From the NCBI RefSeq assembly GCF_900240275.1, contig NZ_LT964761.1:33242-97241 (forward strand): a stretch of 64,000 nucleotides of DNA, given 5' to 3'. Below the pieces are notes generated by a model, which saw only the letters and a list, made by a program, of their open reading frames with translations, made no database searches and had not been told where the DNA came from. The stretch comes from [Lactobacillus] timonensis (GTDB lineage Bacteria; Bacillota; Bacilli; Lactobacillales; Lactobacillaceae). Position numbers and translations under genes: made by a program. This document shows positions 53,845-62,596 of the stretch, one piece after another; positions within the stretch are counted from its first letter, which is position 1; each line of letters begins with the position of its first letter.

Positions 53845-56270
53845 TACCGCACCTTGGCATTAAATTGACTGGTCAATCCACTTTCAACCTTTTCCATGGC
53901 CTGGTTGACCTGGTCTTCCTTAAGCGTCCCTTCGTTATCCTGGAAGGTTAGCGTGTAGGCCAGCGACTTCATCCCCTTTGGCAGGTGAAGCCCTTCGTAA
54001 ACATCGAAAAGGTGCACTTTCTTCAAGAAGGCCCCGCCCTTTTGGTTAATCAGATCTACCACCTGCTGGTTCGTGATGTTATTTGGCAACAGCAAAGCAA
54101 TATCACGAGTAATGGCCGGGTAACGACTGATGACGCGGTAGTGACGGTCCCGCTTCTTGGCGGCGAAGATCAAGTCTTCGTTTAATTCAAAGACATAAGT
54201 ATCAGGAATCTTGTATGAAGCTGCCGTTGACGGGTGTACTTGTCCGACGTAGCCAATCAACTGGTCATCAACGTAGATGTCAGCTGTCCGCCCCGGGTGC
54301 ATCCCCTCACGATCCTGGTTAGCAACGTAAGTGATTTTACCGGCCAGCGCCGCATTCTTCAGGTATTGCTCAACAATCCCCTTCATCGTAAAGAAGTCGA
54401 CGGCCTTATCCTTTTGATGCCAGTTATTAGCTCGTAACTGTCCGCAAAGGGCACCCGCCAAGTGTGTTTCTTCCTTTGGCCGCGGATCGCCATTCAGGAT
54501 AAAGACCCGTCCAGTTTCGTATAAGGCAACGTTAGCTACTTTACGGGCAGTGTTGTAGGCCACGTCGTTTAACAAACCACTGACAATACTCTCCCGGCCA
54601 GCCACGTGATCACTGCTCATCGGGTAAGAAAGCATCAGCGGTTCAACAGGCTTTTCAATGGTAAATTGCGTTGCCTTTTCCTTGGTCAACAGCGAATAAC
54701 TAATCGCCTGGTTAAGACCTGCTGCCTGCATTACCTGCCGGCTAGCCGCTTCAAACCGTTGCTTGCTGTTTAACCCACCGCTATTCCGGGTCATCGTCGG
54801 CAAGGTTGCAGGAATCTTTTCGTAGCCGTAAAGACGGGCAATTTCTTCGTAAAGGTCTGCCGGAATACTAATGTCCCAGCGCCGTGCCGGCACGTCAACT
54901 TTCAGTTGGTCAGCTGAAAGTTGGGTGCTTGGGAAGTCGAGCCGGTCCATGATCGAAACAACTTCTGCCATCGTTAACTGCAGCCCGAGAACTTCGTTGG
55001 TTTTGGCAATAGAAATGGTAACCGGTGTGGCCGACGTGTCCGGCTCTTGACCCACCACGACACCAGTGGCCACCTTACCGCTTGCGAGTTGCTGTAACCA
55101 ATAAGCCGCTTCGTTTAAGGCCGTCTGAACAGTTTCCGGATTGACGCCCCGTTCAAACCGCATTGATGCTTCACTGTGCAGATTAAGACGGTGGGCTTGC
55201 TTCCGGACCATGACCGGGTCAAAAATTGCTGATTCCAGAGCAACCGTTGTTGTTTGATCATCAACGGCCGTTTCCTGGCCACCCATCGTGCCGGCCAAAG
55301 CAATCGCGTGTTGCCCCGCCATCACCATAATATCAGTGGCCTTCAGTTCACGCTCTTGACCGTCAAGGGTAGTAAACTTCTCGCCATCTGCCGGGTGTTG
55401 GACACTAATATCGGTGCTTGGCAGCTTGTCGTAGTCGAAACTGTGCAGCGGTTGTCCATACTTGAGCATAATGTAATTGGTGATATCAACAACGTTGTTT
55501 ACTGGCCGGACTCCTGCGTTCCACAGCTTAATCTGCAACCACAGCGGGCTGTCAGCAACCTTGACGTCTTTAATCACCCGCATCTCGTAGGCCGGAACCA
55601 TATGTGAGTCATCAATTTTGACATTGACCAGGTCACTAGTCTGCTGGTCGTCATCTTCTTCGCAATCGTGGTTCGTAAAGTGCTTTTTAATGTTAAGGAT
55701 GGCAGCCACGTCGTTCACGTTACCGTAGATGCTCAGCATGTCACCACGGTTAGGCGTCAAGTCAGTATCGATGATGAAATCGTCCATCCCCAGGTACGGG
55801 AAGACTGGTGCGCCGATTTTTGCATCATCTGGCAAGAACCAAATTCCTTCCTCGTAGTCCTTCGGCGCAACCTTGTCGGAAAAGCCGATTTCCTGAAGGG
55901 CACACAGCATGCCGTCAGACTTCTCACCACGGATCTTGCCACGCTTAATCTTCACGTTGCCGGCAATCCTTGCACCATGTAACGCCACAATGACCTTTTT
56001 GCCAGCCACAACGTTTGGCGCACCACAGACAATCTGGACGGTCTCGTCGGGACTAACTTGAACCTGACAAATGTGGAGGTGGTCAGAGTTCGGGTGTGGT
56101 TGAACATCTTCAACATAGCCGACCACCAGTTTCTTTAGCCCGTCGGCAGGTGAATAGGTCCCGTTCAGGTCAACCGACTGGAGCACAATTTTATTGGCCA
56201 GCTCGTTAGGATCAACCTTGTTTGCTTTTAAATCAAGATATTGGTCAAGCCAATTGTATGAAACTTTCAT
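53844..56270 (-). CDS. pheT: Phenylalanyl-tRNA synthetase beta subunit
   Basis: 808 residues, normal length for the long bacterial form. The N-terminal tRNA-binding OB domain has VGYVEDVQPHPNSDHLHICQVQV. The middle B3/B4 editing domain and B5 come next, with TPNRGDMLSIYGN early and LRPVNNVVDITNYIM-type residues (VRPVNNVVDITNYIM). The C-terminal anticodon-binding domain ends the protein. AAAGGA precedes the ATG; pheS is six bases upstream. Confidence 0.98.
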   Translation of the reverse strand: MKVSYNWLDQYLDLKANKVDPNELANKIVLQSVDLNGTYSPADGLKKLVVGYVEDVQPHPNSDHLHICQVQVSPDETVQIVCGAPNVVAGKKVIVALHGARIAGNVKIKRGKIRGEKSDGMLCALQEIGFSDKVAPKDYEEGIWFLPDDAKIGAPVFPYLGMDDFIIDTDLTPNRGDMLSIYGNVNDVAAILNIKKHFTNHDCEEDDDQQTSDLVNVKIDDSHMVPAYEMRVIKDVKVADSPLWLQIKLWNAGVRPVNNVVDITNYIMLKYGQPLHSFDYDKLPSTDISVQHPADGEKFTTLDGQERELKATDIMVMAGQHAIALAGTMGGQETAVDDQTTTVALESAIFDPVMVRKQAHRLNLHSEASMRFERGVNPETVQTALNEAAYWLQQLASGKVATGVVVGQEPDTSATPVTISIAKTNEVLGLQLTMAEVVSIMDRLDFPSTQLSADQLKVDVPARRWDISIPADLYEEIARLYGYEKIPATLPTMTRNSGGLNSKQRFEAASRQVMQAAGLNQAISYSLLTKEKATQFTIEKPVEPLMLSYPMSSDHVAGRESIVSGLLNDVAYNTARKVANVALYETGRVFILNGDPRPKEETHLAGALCGQLRANNWHQKDKAVDFFTMKGIVEQYLKNAALAGKITYVANQDREGMHPGRTADIYVDDQLIGYVGQVHPSTAASYKIPDTYVFELNEDLIFAAKKRDRHYRVISRYPAITRDIALLLPNNITNQQVVDLINQKGGAFLKKVHLFDVYEGLHLPKGMKSLAYTLTFQDNEGTLKEDQVNQAMEKVESGLTSQFNAKVR

Positions 56271-56276
56271 TTTAAC

Positions 56277-57323
56277 CTATCCTTTCTCGTCAAACTGGGT
56301 CAAGAAACGCATATCATTCAAGTAGAAGTCACGAATATCAGTCACCCCGTACTTCAGCATGGCGAACCGGTCTGGCCCAAGACCAAAGGCAAAGCCACTG
56401 TACTTCTCTGGGTCAACGCCGGACATCTTCAAAACGTTCGGGTGAACCATCCCGGCACCCAAGCATTCAATCCAACCAGTGCCCTTGCAAATGTCACAGC
56501 CCTTTCCCAGACAGTTAAAGCAGGTCACATCAGCTTCGACTGACGGTTCAGTAAATGGGAAGTAACTCGGGCGCAGACGAACGTTTAGCTGGTCGCCAAA
56601 GAGGTTTCTCCCAACTTCCTGCAACGTGCCACGCAGGTCGGCCATCGTCACGTGTTCCCCCACGACAAGTCCTTCCAACTGGTGGAATTGGTGACTGTGG
56701 GTCGCATCGTCAGTATCCCGCCGGTAAACCTTCCCTGGCGAAATCATCTTTAGTGGTCCCTTGGAAAAGTCATGCTTTTCCATCATCCGGGCCTGCATTG
56801 GCGAGGTCTGTGTCCGCATCAGAATCTGCGGGGTAATGTAGAAAGTGTCCTGCATATCACGGGCCGGGTGATCCTTGGGCAGGTTCAGTTTTTCAAAATT
56901 ATAAACTTCTTCTTCCACTTCAGGACCGGTAGCTACTTCGTACCCCATCCCGACAAACAAGTCAATCAACTGGTCAATGATCTGCTGGATAACATGAGGC
57001 TGTCCCTGGGCTACTGGCGCACCCGGCAGGGTTACATCCACGGTTTCCGCCATTAGCTTGGCGTTCAGCAGTTCCTTTTCCATCTCTTGCTTTCGCCGTT
57101 GCAATGCTTCTTGCAGGTCGTTACGGACGTCATTAGCGTACTTCCCAACAGCTGGCCGTTCTTCCGGAGACAGTTTGCCCATCCCACGGAGAATCTGGGT
57201 TAGTGGCCCCTTTTTTCCTAGCCACTTGACCCGGGCCTGGTTAATTTTGTCGAGGTCCTGGCTTTGTTCAATTGCTTCTAGCCCCTGCTGGCGCAGTTCG
57301 GCTAATTTTTCTTTCATGCCCAT
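56277..57323 (-). CDS. pheS: Phenylalanyl-tRNA synthetase alpha subunit
   Basis: Catalytic subunit, 348 residues. The N-terminal coiled coil is followed by class II motifs: motif 2 around [11 protein letters not shown] and motif 3 [28 protein letters not shown] and a [16 protein letters not shown] segment are present. AAGGAGG precedes the ATG. It is controlled by an upstream T-box. Confidence 0.98.
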   Translation of the reverse strand: MGMKEKLAELRQQGLEAIEQSQDLDKINQARVKWLGKKGPLTQILRGMGKLSPEERPAVGKYANDVRNDLQEALQRRKQEMEKELLNAKLMAETVDVTLPGAPVAQGQPHVIQQIIDQLIDLFVGMGYEVATGPEVEEEVYNFEKLNLPKDHPARDMQDTFYITPQILMRTQTSPMQARMMEKHDFSKGPLKMISPGKVYRRDTDDATHSHQFHQLEGLVVGEHVTMADLRGTLQEVGRNLFGDQLNVRLRPSYFPFTEPSVEADVTCFNCLGKGCDICKGTGWIECLGAGMVHPNVLKMSGVDPEKYSGFAFGLGPDRFAMLKYGVTDIRDFYLNDMRFLTQFDEKG

Positions 57324-57352
57324 GGCAATTCCTCCTTACAATCACGGGTAAC

Positions 57353-57582
57353 AAAAAACACCTCGTCCGAAAGGGACGAAGTGCTCGCGGTACCACCCTA
57401 GTTTGCGGAATTGATCCGCACGCTCAAAATGGATAACGGCCATCAGCCGGGGAATGATTAATTCCCACTCCGAAAGTGAAATTCGCATTCTCATTTAGCA
57501 GGCGACTTTCAGTCAGCGATCGCCCTTCCCTAACAAAACGAGAAAACTACTAGCTTTCATCAACGTTTTTCTTGATAGGTAC
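57353..57582 (-). promoter_or_regulatory. T-box leader of pheS-pheT
   Basis: The conserved T-box sequence AGGGTGGTACCGCG is at 57399-57386 on the minus strand. It is followed by a terminator stem (CACTTCGTCC with GGACGAGGTG and six T residues, 57383-57353). Upstream lies a structured Stem I region. A Phe specifier UUC is plausible in the bulge GAAUUUCAC (57484-57476). Uncharged tRNA-Phe is expected to stabilise the antiterminator and switch the operon on. The motif is certain; the specifier is inferred. Confidence 0.93.
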
Positions 57583-57619
57583 ATTTTAGGCTTGGCCAAG
57601 TTGATGGTCAAGCCTAAAA
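57583..57619 (-). promoter_or_regulatory. pheST promoter inside an inverted repeat
   Basis: TTGACC (57611-57606) and TAAAAT (57588-57583) are 17 bases apart on the minus strand. The -35 and the approach to the -10 lie in two arms of an inverted repeat, TTAGGCTTGACC and GGCCAAGCCTAA, separated by 8 bases. It is not followed by a T-run, so it is not a good terminator for the preceding HxlR gene. Confidence 0.7.
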
Positions 57620-57621
57620 AA

Positions 57622-57960
57622 TTAATTTGTCTGACAATACTTATCGCTCCACTGGTGGACAGCCTGCATTATTGGCGCCAGGTCCCGCCCTTCTGCAGTG
57701 AGAGAGTAATCAACCCGGCTTTCGCCCGGATATGTATTTCGTGAAACGATCCCGTCGGCTTCCAGTTCCTTCAACCGCTCGCAAAGGACCCGGTCGCTGC
57801 ATTCACTGACGTGGGCAGCAAGGTCCTTGAAACGTTGGGTATCCTCGTTGAGTAAGACCTCAATAATTAGCCCATTCCACTTCTTACCAAGGATAGTGAA
57901 CGTATGGGCAAAACGCGGACAAAGTGTAAAGCTGTCATTCTTCATTGCTGTGCTAGCCAT
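57622..57960 (-). CDS. HxlR-family transcriptional regulator
   Basis: 112 residues, a MarR-like winged helix. The N-terminal Cys14-Pro pair and GKKWNGLIIEVLL are typical of HxlR proteins, as are RFKDLAAHVSECSDRVLCERLKEL (recognition) and a wing with ESRVDYSLTAEGRDL. GGGGGAG precedes the ATG, which overlaps the HD gene stop by 8 bases. HxlR members often sense aldehydes, oxidants or quinones through the conserved Cys. Its target is unknown; the nearby inverted repeat is a candidate. Confidence 0.9.
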   Translation of the reverse strand: MASTAMKNDSFTLCPRFAHTFTILGKKWNGLIIEVLLNEDTQRFKDLAAHVSECSDRVLCERLKELEADGIVSRNTYPGESRVDYSLTAEGRDLAPIMQAVHQWSDKYCQTN

Positions 57961-58477
57961 TGAATCTCCCCCTTTGGTGGCGTTTATGCCTTAACTTGCT
58001 CATTTGAACTTCAACCATTCGCCGCAGCGGTCCGAAAAATTCGTGTTCGGCTTCGTAGTCATCAACCAACGAAACGATCAAACTCTCCGGATAACGTGGC
58101 ACTGCCATCGTTGCCCCAAACATATGCTTTAAAATAATATCTTTTTCCTTCTTGTTCAACTCGGTAATCTTTTCCGCGTTGCGCAAGGCCACCCGTGGGT
58201 GGATGAAAGCGTGGGTGCCAAGGTCAAACTTAGTAGTTCGCCAGTCATAATAGAACATATCATGCAAGAGCCCGGCCCGGGCAGTGCTCCGGTAATCGAG
58301 GTGCAGCTTCTTGGCAATTCGGTAACTATCATAGGAAACCGCAATTGAGTGCTGCAAGCGATTGGAATGGTGGTGCTGAGTATAGTTAGCCAGTTTTTTG
58401 ACCGCTGGTTGTGACAGTAAGTCTTCCACAATCGACAAATACTCAGGATCATTACGCCATTCGTTTTTACTCTTCAT
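57953..58477 (-). CDS. HD-domain metal-dependent phosphohydrolase
   Basis: 174 residues. His43 (NRLQHSIAVSY), the His72-Asp73 pair in GLLHDMFYYDW, and the later Asp residues in SLVDDYEAEHEF form the HD metal site. The C terminus is basic with several Arg/His. AAAGGAGG lies 12 bases before the ATG. Substrate unknown; the family cleaves nucleotides and other phosphoesters. It is co-transcribed with the HxlR gene. Confidence 0.88.
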   Translation of the reverse strand: MKSKNEWRNDPEYLSIVEDLLSQPAVKKLANYTQHHHSNRLQHSIAVSYDSYRIAKKLHLDYRSTARAGLLHDMFYYDWRTTKFDLGTHAFIHPRVALRNAEKITELNKKEKDIILKHMFGATMAVPRYPESLIVSLVDDYEAEHEFFGPLRRMVEVQMSKLRHKRHQRGRFNG

Positions 58478-58541
58478 TTAAAGTGCCGACCTCCTTTGAC
58501 AACGTCGACCAGCCACGTAGTTGAATGGTTTTACTTACTTT

Positions 58542-58571
58542 ATTATAGCATCTTGCCGCCCGTTCGCATAA
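58542..58571 (-). promoter_or_regulatory. Promoter of the HD-HxlR pair
   Basis: TATAAT (58547-58542) with TTATGC 18 bases upstream, on the minus strand. Confidence 0.5.
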
Positions 58572-58592
58572 CGAAATGCTAGTGGCCACACC

Positions 58593-59360
58593 TTACTGCT
58601 TGAGGGTAAACATTAAAATCCCCGCCGACACAGCAACGTTCAGCGATTCTGCCTCACCCTTCATCGGAATATAAAGGTTATCATCGGTCCGCTTCAGCAA
58701 GTCGGCTGACATCCCGTTGCCTTCATTACCCATAATCAACGCAAAGGTTTCGCCAGGGTGGACATCCCGGTAGTTCTTGGCTTGGGGGTTAAGCTGGGTC
58801 CCGTAAACGGGTGCCCCGGCCTGCTGAAAGTCAGCAATCCACTTGCGAAGGTCACCGTTAACCAACAGCAGGTGAAACTGGCTTCCCTGCATGGACCGCA
58901 CTACCTTCGGGCTGTATAGATCCGCCGTCTTATCGTTAACGACCACGCCAGTAAAACCGGCAGCATCTGCTGTCCGGATCATTGTCCCGACATTACCTGG
59001 ATCCTGAACCCCGTCCAGCATCAACCAGGCCCCGTGGATTTCACGTGGTTGAAAATGCGTGTCGGGCAGGTCTGCCACCGCCGCAATTCCCTGCGGTGTG
59101 ACCGTTGGCGTAATGTGTCTCATAATTGCCGGCGTTACTTCATAAACTTCATCGACCAGTGATACAATATCACTATGCTCCTGCAGTTCGTCTGCAGTAC
59201 CGATTAGCTGACTGACGTGGACGTGTGCCTTGAGTGCTTCTTGCACCAGGTGCCAGCCATCAAGCAGGTATAAGCCGGTTTGCCGGCGAAACCGCTTGGT
59301 TTGTAATTTTTTCCAGTTCTTAACGTGCTGGTTGTGAATTGATGTTAGCTGTTCTTGCAT
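58593..59360 (-). CDS. TrmH/SpoU-family rRNA or tRNA 2'-O-methyltransferase
   Basis: 255 residues. The N-terminal substrate-binding domain is followed by a SPOUT fold with the trefoil-knot motifs GNVGTMIRTADAAGFTGVVV, IMGNEGNGMS and IPMKGEAESLNVAVSAGIL. The ATG is chosen behind GAGGTG; a GTG three codons upstream is possible. It resembles B. subtilis YsgA, which sits near pheS. In this window it lies about 1.2 kb upstream of pheS. The exact RNA target is not visible. Confidence 0.93.
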   Translation of the reverse strand: MQEQLTSIHNQHVKNWKKLQTKRFRRQTGLYLLDGWHLVQEALKAHVHVSQLIGTADELQEHSDIVSLVDEVYEVTPAIMRHITPTVTPQGIAAVADLPDTHFQPREIHGAWLMLDGVQDPGNVGTMIRTADAAGFTGVVVNDKTADLYSPKVVRSMQGSQFHLLLVNGDLRKWIADFQQAGAPVYGTQLNPQAKNYRDVHPGETFALIMGNEGNGMSADLLKRTDDNLYIPMKGEAESLNVAVSAGILMFTLKQ

Positions 59361-59380
59361 GATTTTCACCTCAGTCGTTC

Positions 59381-59386
59381 ATTATA
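59381..59386 (-). promoter_or_regulatory. Extended -10 of the TrmH-family gene
   Basis: TATAAT with TG one base upstream on the minus strand, in the short divergent gap before acyP. Confidence 0.5.
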
Positions 59387-59422
59387 CCATTTTCAGACCA
59401 ATCAATAGAGAGGATTTAAACA

Positions 59423-59695
59423 ATGGTAAATTATCACTTAGTTATTACCGGCCGTGTCCAAGGCGTTGGCTTCCGCGGCTCCACATTAATGGTCGCTCGT
59501 GAGATGGGGGTTACTGGTTACGTGGCCAACCGCGTTGACGGGAGCGTCTTTGTTGCCGTCCAGGGAGAACCAGCAGTCGTTAAGTCCTTCATCCAAAAAA
59601 TGTGTGACGGACCGACACCTTATGCCCGGGTGGACCACGTTGATGTGAAACCGGCATCCCTGGAACACTTTTCGGACTTCACCGTCCGTTTCTAG
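59423..59695 (+). CDS. acyP: Acylphosphatase
   Basis: 90 residues. The catalytic loop GRVQGVGFR places Arg18 and the second catalytic residue is Asn36 (YVANRVDGSV). A C-terminal VRF end is typical. It hydrolyses acyl phosphates. GAGAGGA precedes the ATG. It is divergent from the methyltransferase gene and upstream of yidC, an arrangement common in Lactobacillales. Confidence 0.96.
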   Translation: MVNYHLVITGRVQGVGFRGSTLMVAREMGVTGYVANRVDGSVFVAVQGEPAVVKSFIQKMCDGPTPYARVDHVDVKPASLEHFSDFTVRF

Positions 59696-59767
59696 GACAA
59701 CGGTAGCAATCACGCGCTGAATAAGGTATGATATTACCTACTATTGACAATAAAAGAGGAATTCATT

Positions 59768-60688
59768 GTGAAAAATAAACGTCGCCTGTCCATTTTCGGA
59801 CTGTTGTTAATCCTGCCGCTGCTATTGGCAGGATGCGGAAAGCAGAGTAATGGCCATCCCCACGGTTTTATTTACCGCTACTTCGGGGTGCCGATGATGC
59901 ACCTGATGGAATGGTTTGCCAAGCTGTTTAACGGAAATTACGGCTGGGCACTGGTTGCCATCGTGGTGATTGTCCGTTTAATCCTGCTGCCGCTAATGAT
60001 CGACCAGATGAAGAAGAGCACGCTCAGCCAGGAACGCTTAAGCATGATTCAACCGCAAATGCGTGAAATTCAGCGCAAAATGAAGGCTGCTAAGACGCAG
60101 GAAGAGCAAGCTGCAATCAGCGCGCAAATGATGCAGTTATACCGGGATAACAACATTAGTTTAACCGGTGGTATCGGAATTTTGCCGCTGTTGATCCAGA
60201 TCCCTGTGTTTACCGGACTTTATGATGCAATCCGCTACTCCCCGGACCTGGCGAAGGCCACCTTCTTTGGCGTGGCACTAGGTAAGCCAAGCATGATCGT
60301 TGCCATCCTGGCCTTTGTCGTCTACCTTGCTCAGTCGTGGCTGATGATGATGGGGACGCCAAAAGCCCAGCGCAAGCAGATGGGCTTTGCGATGATGCTC
60401 AGTCCGATCATGATTTTATTCATCTCTATTTCGGCTTCTGCCGGGTTAGGGTTTTACTTCCTGATTGGTGGGATCTTCGCTATCATCCAGACTATCTTCA
60501 TCAACGCTTACCGGCCACGGTTAAAAGAACGGGTGAAGAAAGAGGCGGCTGCCCACCCGGTAAAAAAGGTGGTCGCCAGTCAACCAACTGTCCACCAGCA
60601 AAATGTTGATCAGCTGAAGAATGAGGAGCACCATCCTGATCTCCGTCAGTTAAACGCTGGCAAGCAACGTCACCACGATAAGAATTAA
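59768..60688 (+). CDS. yidC: YidC/Oxa1-family membrane insertase (lipoprotein form)
   Basis: 306 residues from the GTG behind AGAGGA. The lipobox LLLAGCGKQ puts the modified Cys at about residue 24, after a basic N terminus. Five further membrane helices follow, with a charged cytoplasmic loop (QMKKSTLSQERLSMIQPQMREIQ) and a Lys/His-rich C-terminal tail. The conserved transmembrane Arg is in VIVRLILLP. A GTG-start alternative upstream is out of phase with the signal peptide. Firmicutes usually have two paralogues; this is a YidC2-type or YidC1-type that cannot be told apart by eye. Confidence 0.95.
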   Translation: MKNKRRLSIFGLLLILPLLLAGCGKQSNGHPHGFIYRYFGVPMMHLMEWFAKLFNGNYGWALVAIVVIVRLILLPLMIDQMKKSTLSQERLSMIQPQMREIQRKMKAAKTQEEQAAISAQMMQLYRDNNISLTGGIGILPLLIQIPVFTGLYDAIRYSPDLAKATFFGVALGKPSMIVAILAFVVYLAQSWLMMMGTPKAQRKQMGFAMMLSPIMILFISISASAGLGFYFLIGGIFAIIQTIFINAYRPRLKERVKKEAAAHPVKKVVASQPTVHQQNVDQLKNEEHHPDLRQLNAGKQRHHDKN

Positions 60689-60693
60689 CTAGT

Positions 60694-60725
60694 AGGACCC
60701 GTCACAACCGGGCCCTTCTTTCTTT
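60694..60725 (+). terminator. Possible terminator after yidC
   Basis: AGGACCCG pairs with CGGGCCCT (one A-C mismatch) around TCACAAC and is followed by TCTTTCTTT. Moderate stem. Confidence 0.6.
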
Positions 60726-60739
60726 AAGGAGTAAATAAT

Positions 60740-61150
60740 ATGATCCAACCAATCGTCCATGATCAAAAGCAATTAAGCAGGCCGTCACAACCGGCTACTC
60801 GCCAGGACCTGTCGATCGCACAAGACCTCCTGGATACCCTGGCAGCTCACCAGCAGAACTGTATCGGCATGGCGGCGAATATGATTGGCCAGCAAAAGCG
60901 GATCATCGCGGTCACAATGGGCATCACTAACACGGTAATGATCAACCCGCAAATTATCGCCAAAAGCGAACCGTACCAAACACAGGAAGGCTGCCTCTCC
61001 TTACCTGGTCAGCGGTCAACCCGTCGGTTCAAGAAAATCACCGTCCGTTTCCTTAACCAGGATTGGAATCAATTAACCCTTCCACTCAGTGGCTGGGTAG
61101 CAGAAATCGTTCAGCACGAAATTGACCACTGTGACGGAATCATCATCTGA
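60740..61150 (+). CDS. def: Peptide deformylase
   Basis: Removes the formyl group from nascent proteins. 136 residues with all three motifs: GMAANMIG (43-50), EGCLS (83-87, metal-binding Cys85) and HEIDH (126-130). This is the short form. AAGGAG precedes the ATG. It is far from fmt, although def-fmt are adjacent in many Firmicutes. A second deformylase elsewhere in the genome is likely. Confidence 0.95.
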   Translation: MIQPIVHDQKQLSRPSQPATRQDLSIAQDLLDTLAAHQQNCIGMAANMIGQQKRIIAVTMGITNTVMINPQIIAKSEPYQTQEGCLSLPGQRSTRRFKKITVRFLNQDWNQLTLPLSGWVAEIVQHEIDHCDGIII

Positions 61151-61167
61151 TTTTTTCCGAACGATGA

Positions 61168-61197
61168 TTGACGCCCGTCTATTACCGCTGGTAGAAT
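61168..61197 (+). promoter_or_regulatory. Promoter of the MATE gene
   Basis: TTGACG (61168-61173) and TAGAAT (61192-61197) are 18 bases apart. Confidence 0.6.
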
Positions 61198-61229
61198 AGT
61201 CTGAATACGTTTTTATTGGCGGTGAAAAA

Positions 61230-62543
61230 ATGACCCTTACCAAAGAGCTCAACCACTACATTAAACGGAACATTGCAGCTTCCGTTGGGCTATCCATCTA
61301 TATCCTGATCGACACGATTTTTATTTCCATGACTGGTGGTTCGATTGGGATGGCTGTCCTCAACCTCTCCTTACCCCTCTTTAGCTTATTTAACTGCTTG
61401 GGGATGCTGCTAGGGGTTGGCGGGGCAGCTTATTATTCGTTAAATAAAATTAGCCACCCCGAGCGAGTGGAAACACTATATAGTGAAATTATTATCTTTG
61501 CACTAACCATCGGCTTTCTGATTGCATTAGGAATCAATATCTTTATCCACCCCCTGCTCGCTATTCTCGGTGCCGATTCCCAGACTATTCCGATGGCAAT
61601 TCCATATGTGAGAATTATGGCAATAGCAGCCCCCTTTACGATCTGTAATTACATATCTATCAACTTCATTCGCAACGATGGTAATCCTACATTAACAATG
61701 ATGGCTACGCTTATTGACACCAGTAGTGTAGTTATAGTAGATTGGTTTTTAATTTTTGGTCTTGGTCTACATATGGAGGGGGCAGCTGCTGCAACTATCT
61801 TTTCACCTATCTGCTCGCTATGTATCTTGTCAAGGCATCGTCACTTTGCTAAACGTCATTTACAATGGCACTGGGTTTTTCCAAAGTTTACGACAATAGT
61901 CCAAGCTGCTCGACTCGGAATTGCAGCTTTTCTAAACGAACTCAGTACAGGCGTCAGCGTTTATGTTTTTAACATTGTTCTACTGAAACTCGCAGGAAAC
62001 TATGCTATTGCAGCGTATGGTATTATGTCAAACATTGCAATCATCACTATTGCAATTGCTAACGGCGTGGCTCTTGGTGTCCAACCCATTGCTAGTCGAG
62101 AGTATGGAACTCATCACTATAGAAATGTGCGACAAGCATTTTGGCATGGCCTAAAAATTACCGTTATTATTTCTTTGTCTTTGTTCATAATTTTGACATT
62201 ATTTCGAACTCAAGTTGTTTCTATTTTTAATACTCATCACCAAGCAACAATGATGAAATACGCTACTAATGGATTGCCAATCTATTTTTCCAGTGCTATA
62301 TTCACTGCAATTAATCTTCTGTTAATTCTCTTCTTAACTGCTATCAATGCTGCTAGTACTTCCTTTTCAATCTCACTATTACGAGGATATATCATTCTCT
62401 TACCAATGATTGTGCTGATGGGATTAATCTTTGGAGTAAATGGCGTTTGGGCAGCTGTTCCAATTACCGAATTATTAACAACCATTATAGGTAGTGTTGC
62501 AACTCACTTTTGTTTATCCAAATTTAACAATATAAACGAATAA
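61230..62543 (+). CDS. MATE-family multidrug/Na+ antiporter
   Basis: 437 residues with about twelve hydrophobic helices in two halves, including the N-terminal RNIAASVGLSIYILIDTIFIS. No known substrate can be read. Only GGCGGTG precedes the ATG, a weak ribosome binding site. Composition changes sharply inside the gene: the first ~370 bases resemble the neighbourhood, and later lines such as 62161-62220 hold only about 16 G+C of 60. Full-length and open, with an insertion sequence 12 bases after the stop. Confidence 0.88.
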   Translation: MTLTKELNHYIKRNIAASVGLSIYILIDTIFISMTGGSIGMAVLNLSLPLFSLFNCLGMLLGVGGAAYYSLNKISHPERVETLYSEIIIFALTIGFLIALGINIFIHPLLAILGADSQTIPMAIPYVRIMAIAAPFTICNYISINFIRNDGNPTLTMMATLIDTSSVVIVDWFLIFGLGLHMEGAAAATIFSPICSLCILSRHRHFAKRHLQWHWVFPKFTTIVQAARLGIAAFLNELSTGVSVYVFNIVLLKLAGNYAIAAYGIMSNIAIITIAIANGVALGVQPIASREYGTHHYRNVRQAFWHGLKITVIISLSLFIILTLFRTQVVSIFNTHHQATMMKYATNGLPIYFSSAIFTAINLLLILFLTAINAASTSFSISLLRGYIILLPMIVLMGLIFGVNGVWAAVPITELLTTIIGSVATHFCLSKFNNINE

Positions 62544-62596
62544 CCTAAATTAAAAGGCTCTTTGTCAATCGGTACTGATAGCTAATTTTGACCAGT

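Noticed and set aside
57584..57620. Inverted repeat as a terminator of the HxlR gene
   Set aside because: No T-run follows on the minus strand, and a good promoter overlaps it; kept as a promoter-linked repeat.
58561..58580. Palindrome resembling an SOS box near the HD gene promoter
   Set aside because: The half-sites are in the order TTCG...CGAA instead of CGAAC...GTTCG, so it does not fit the LexA consensus.
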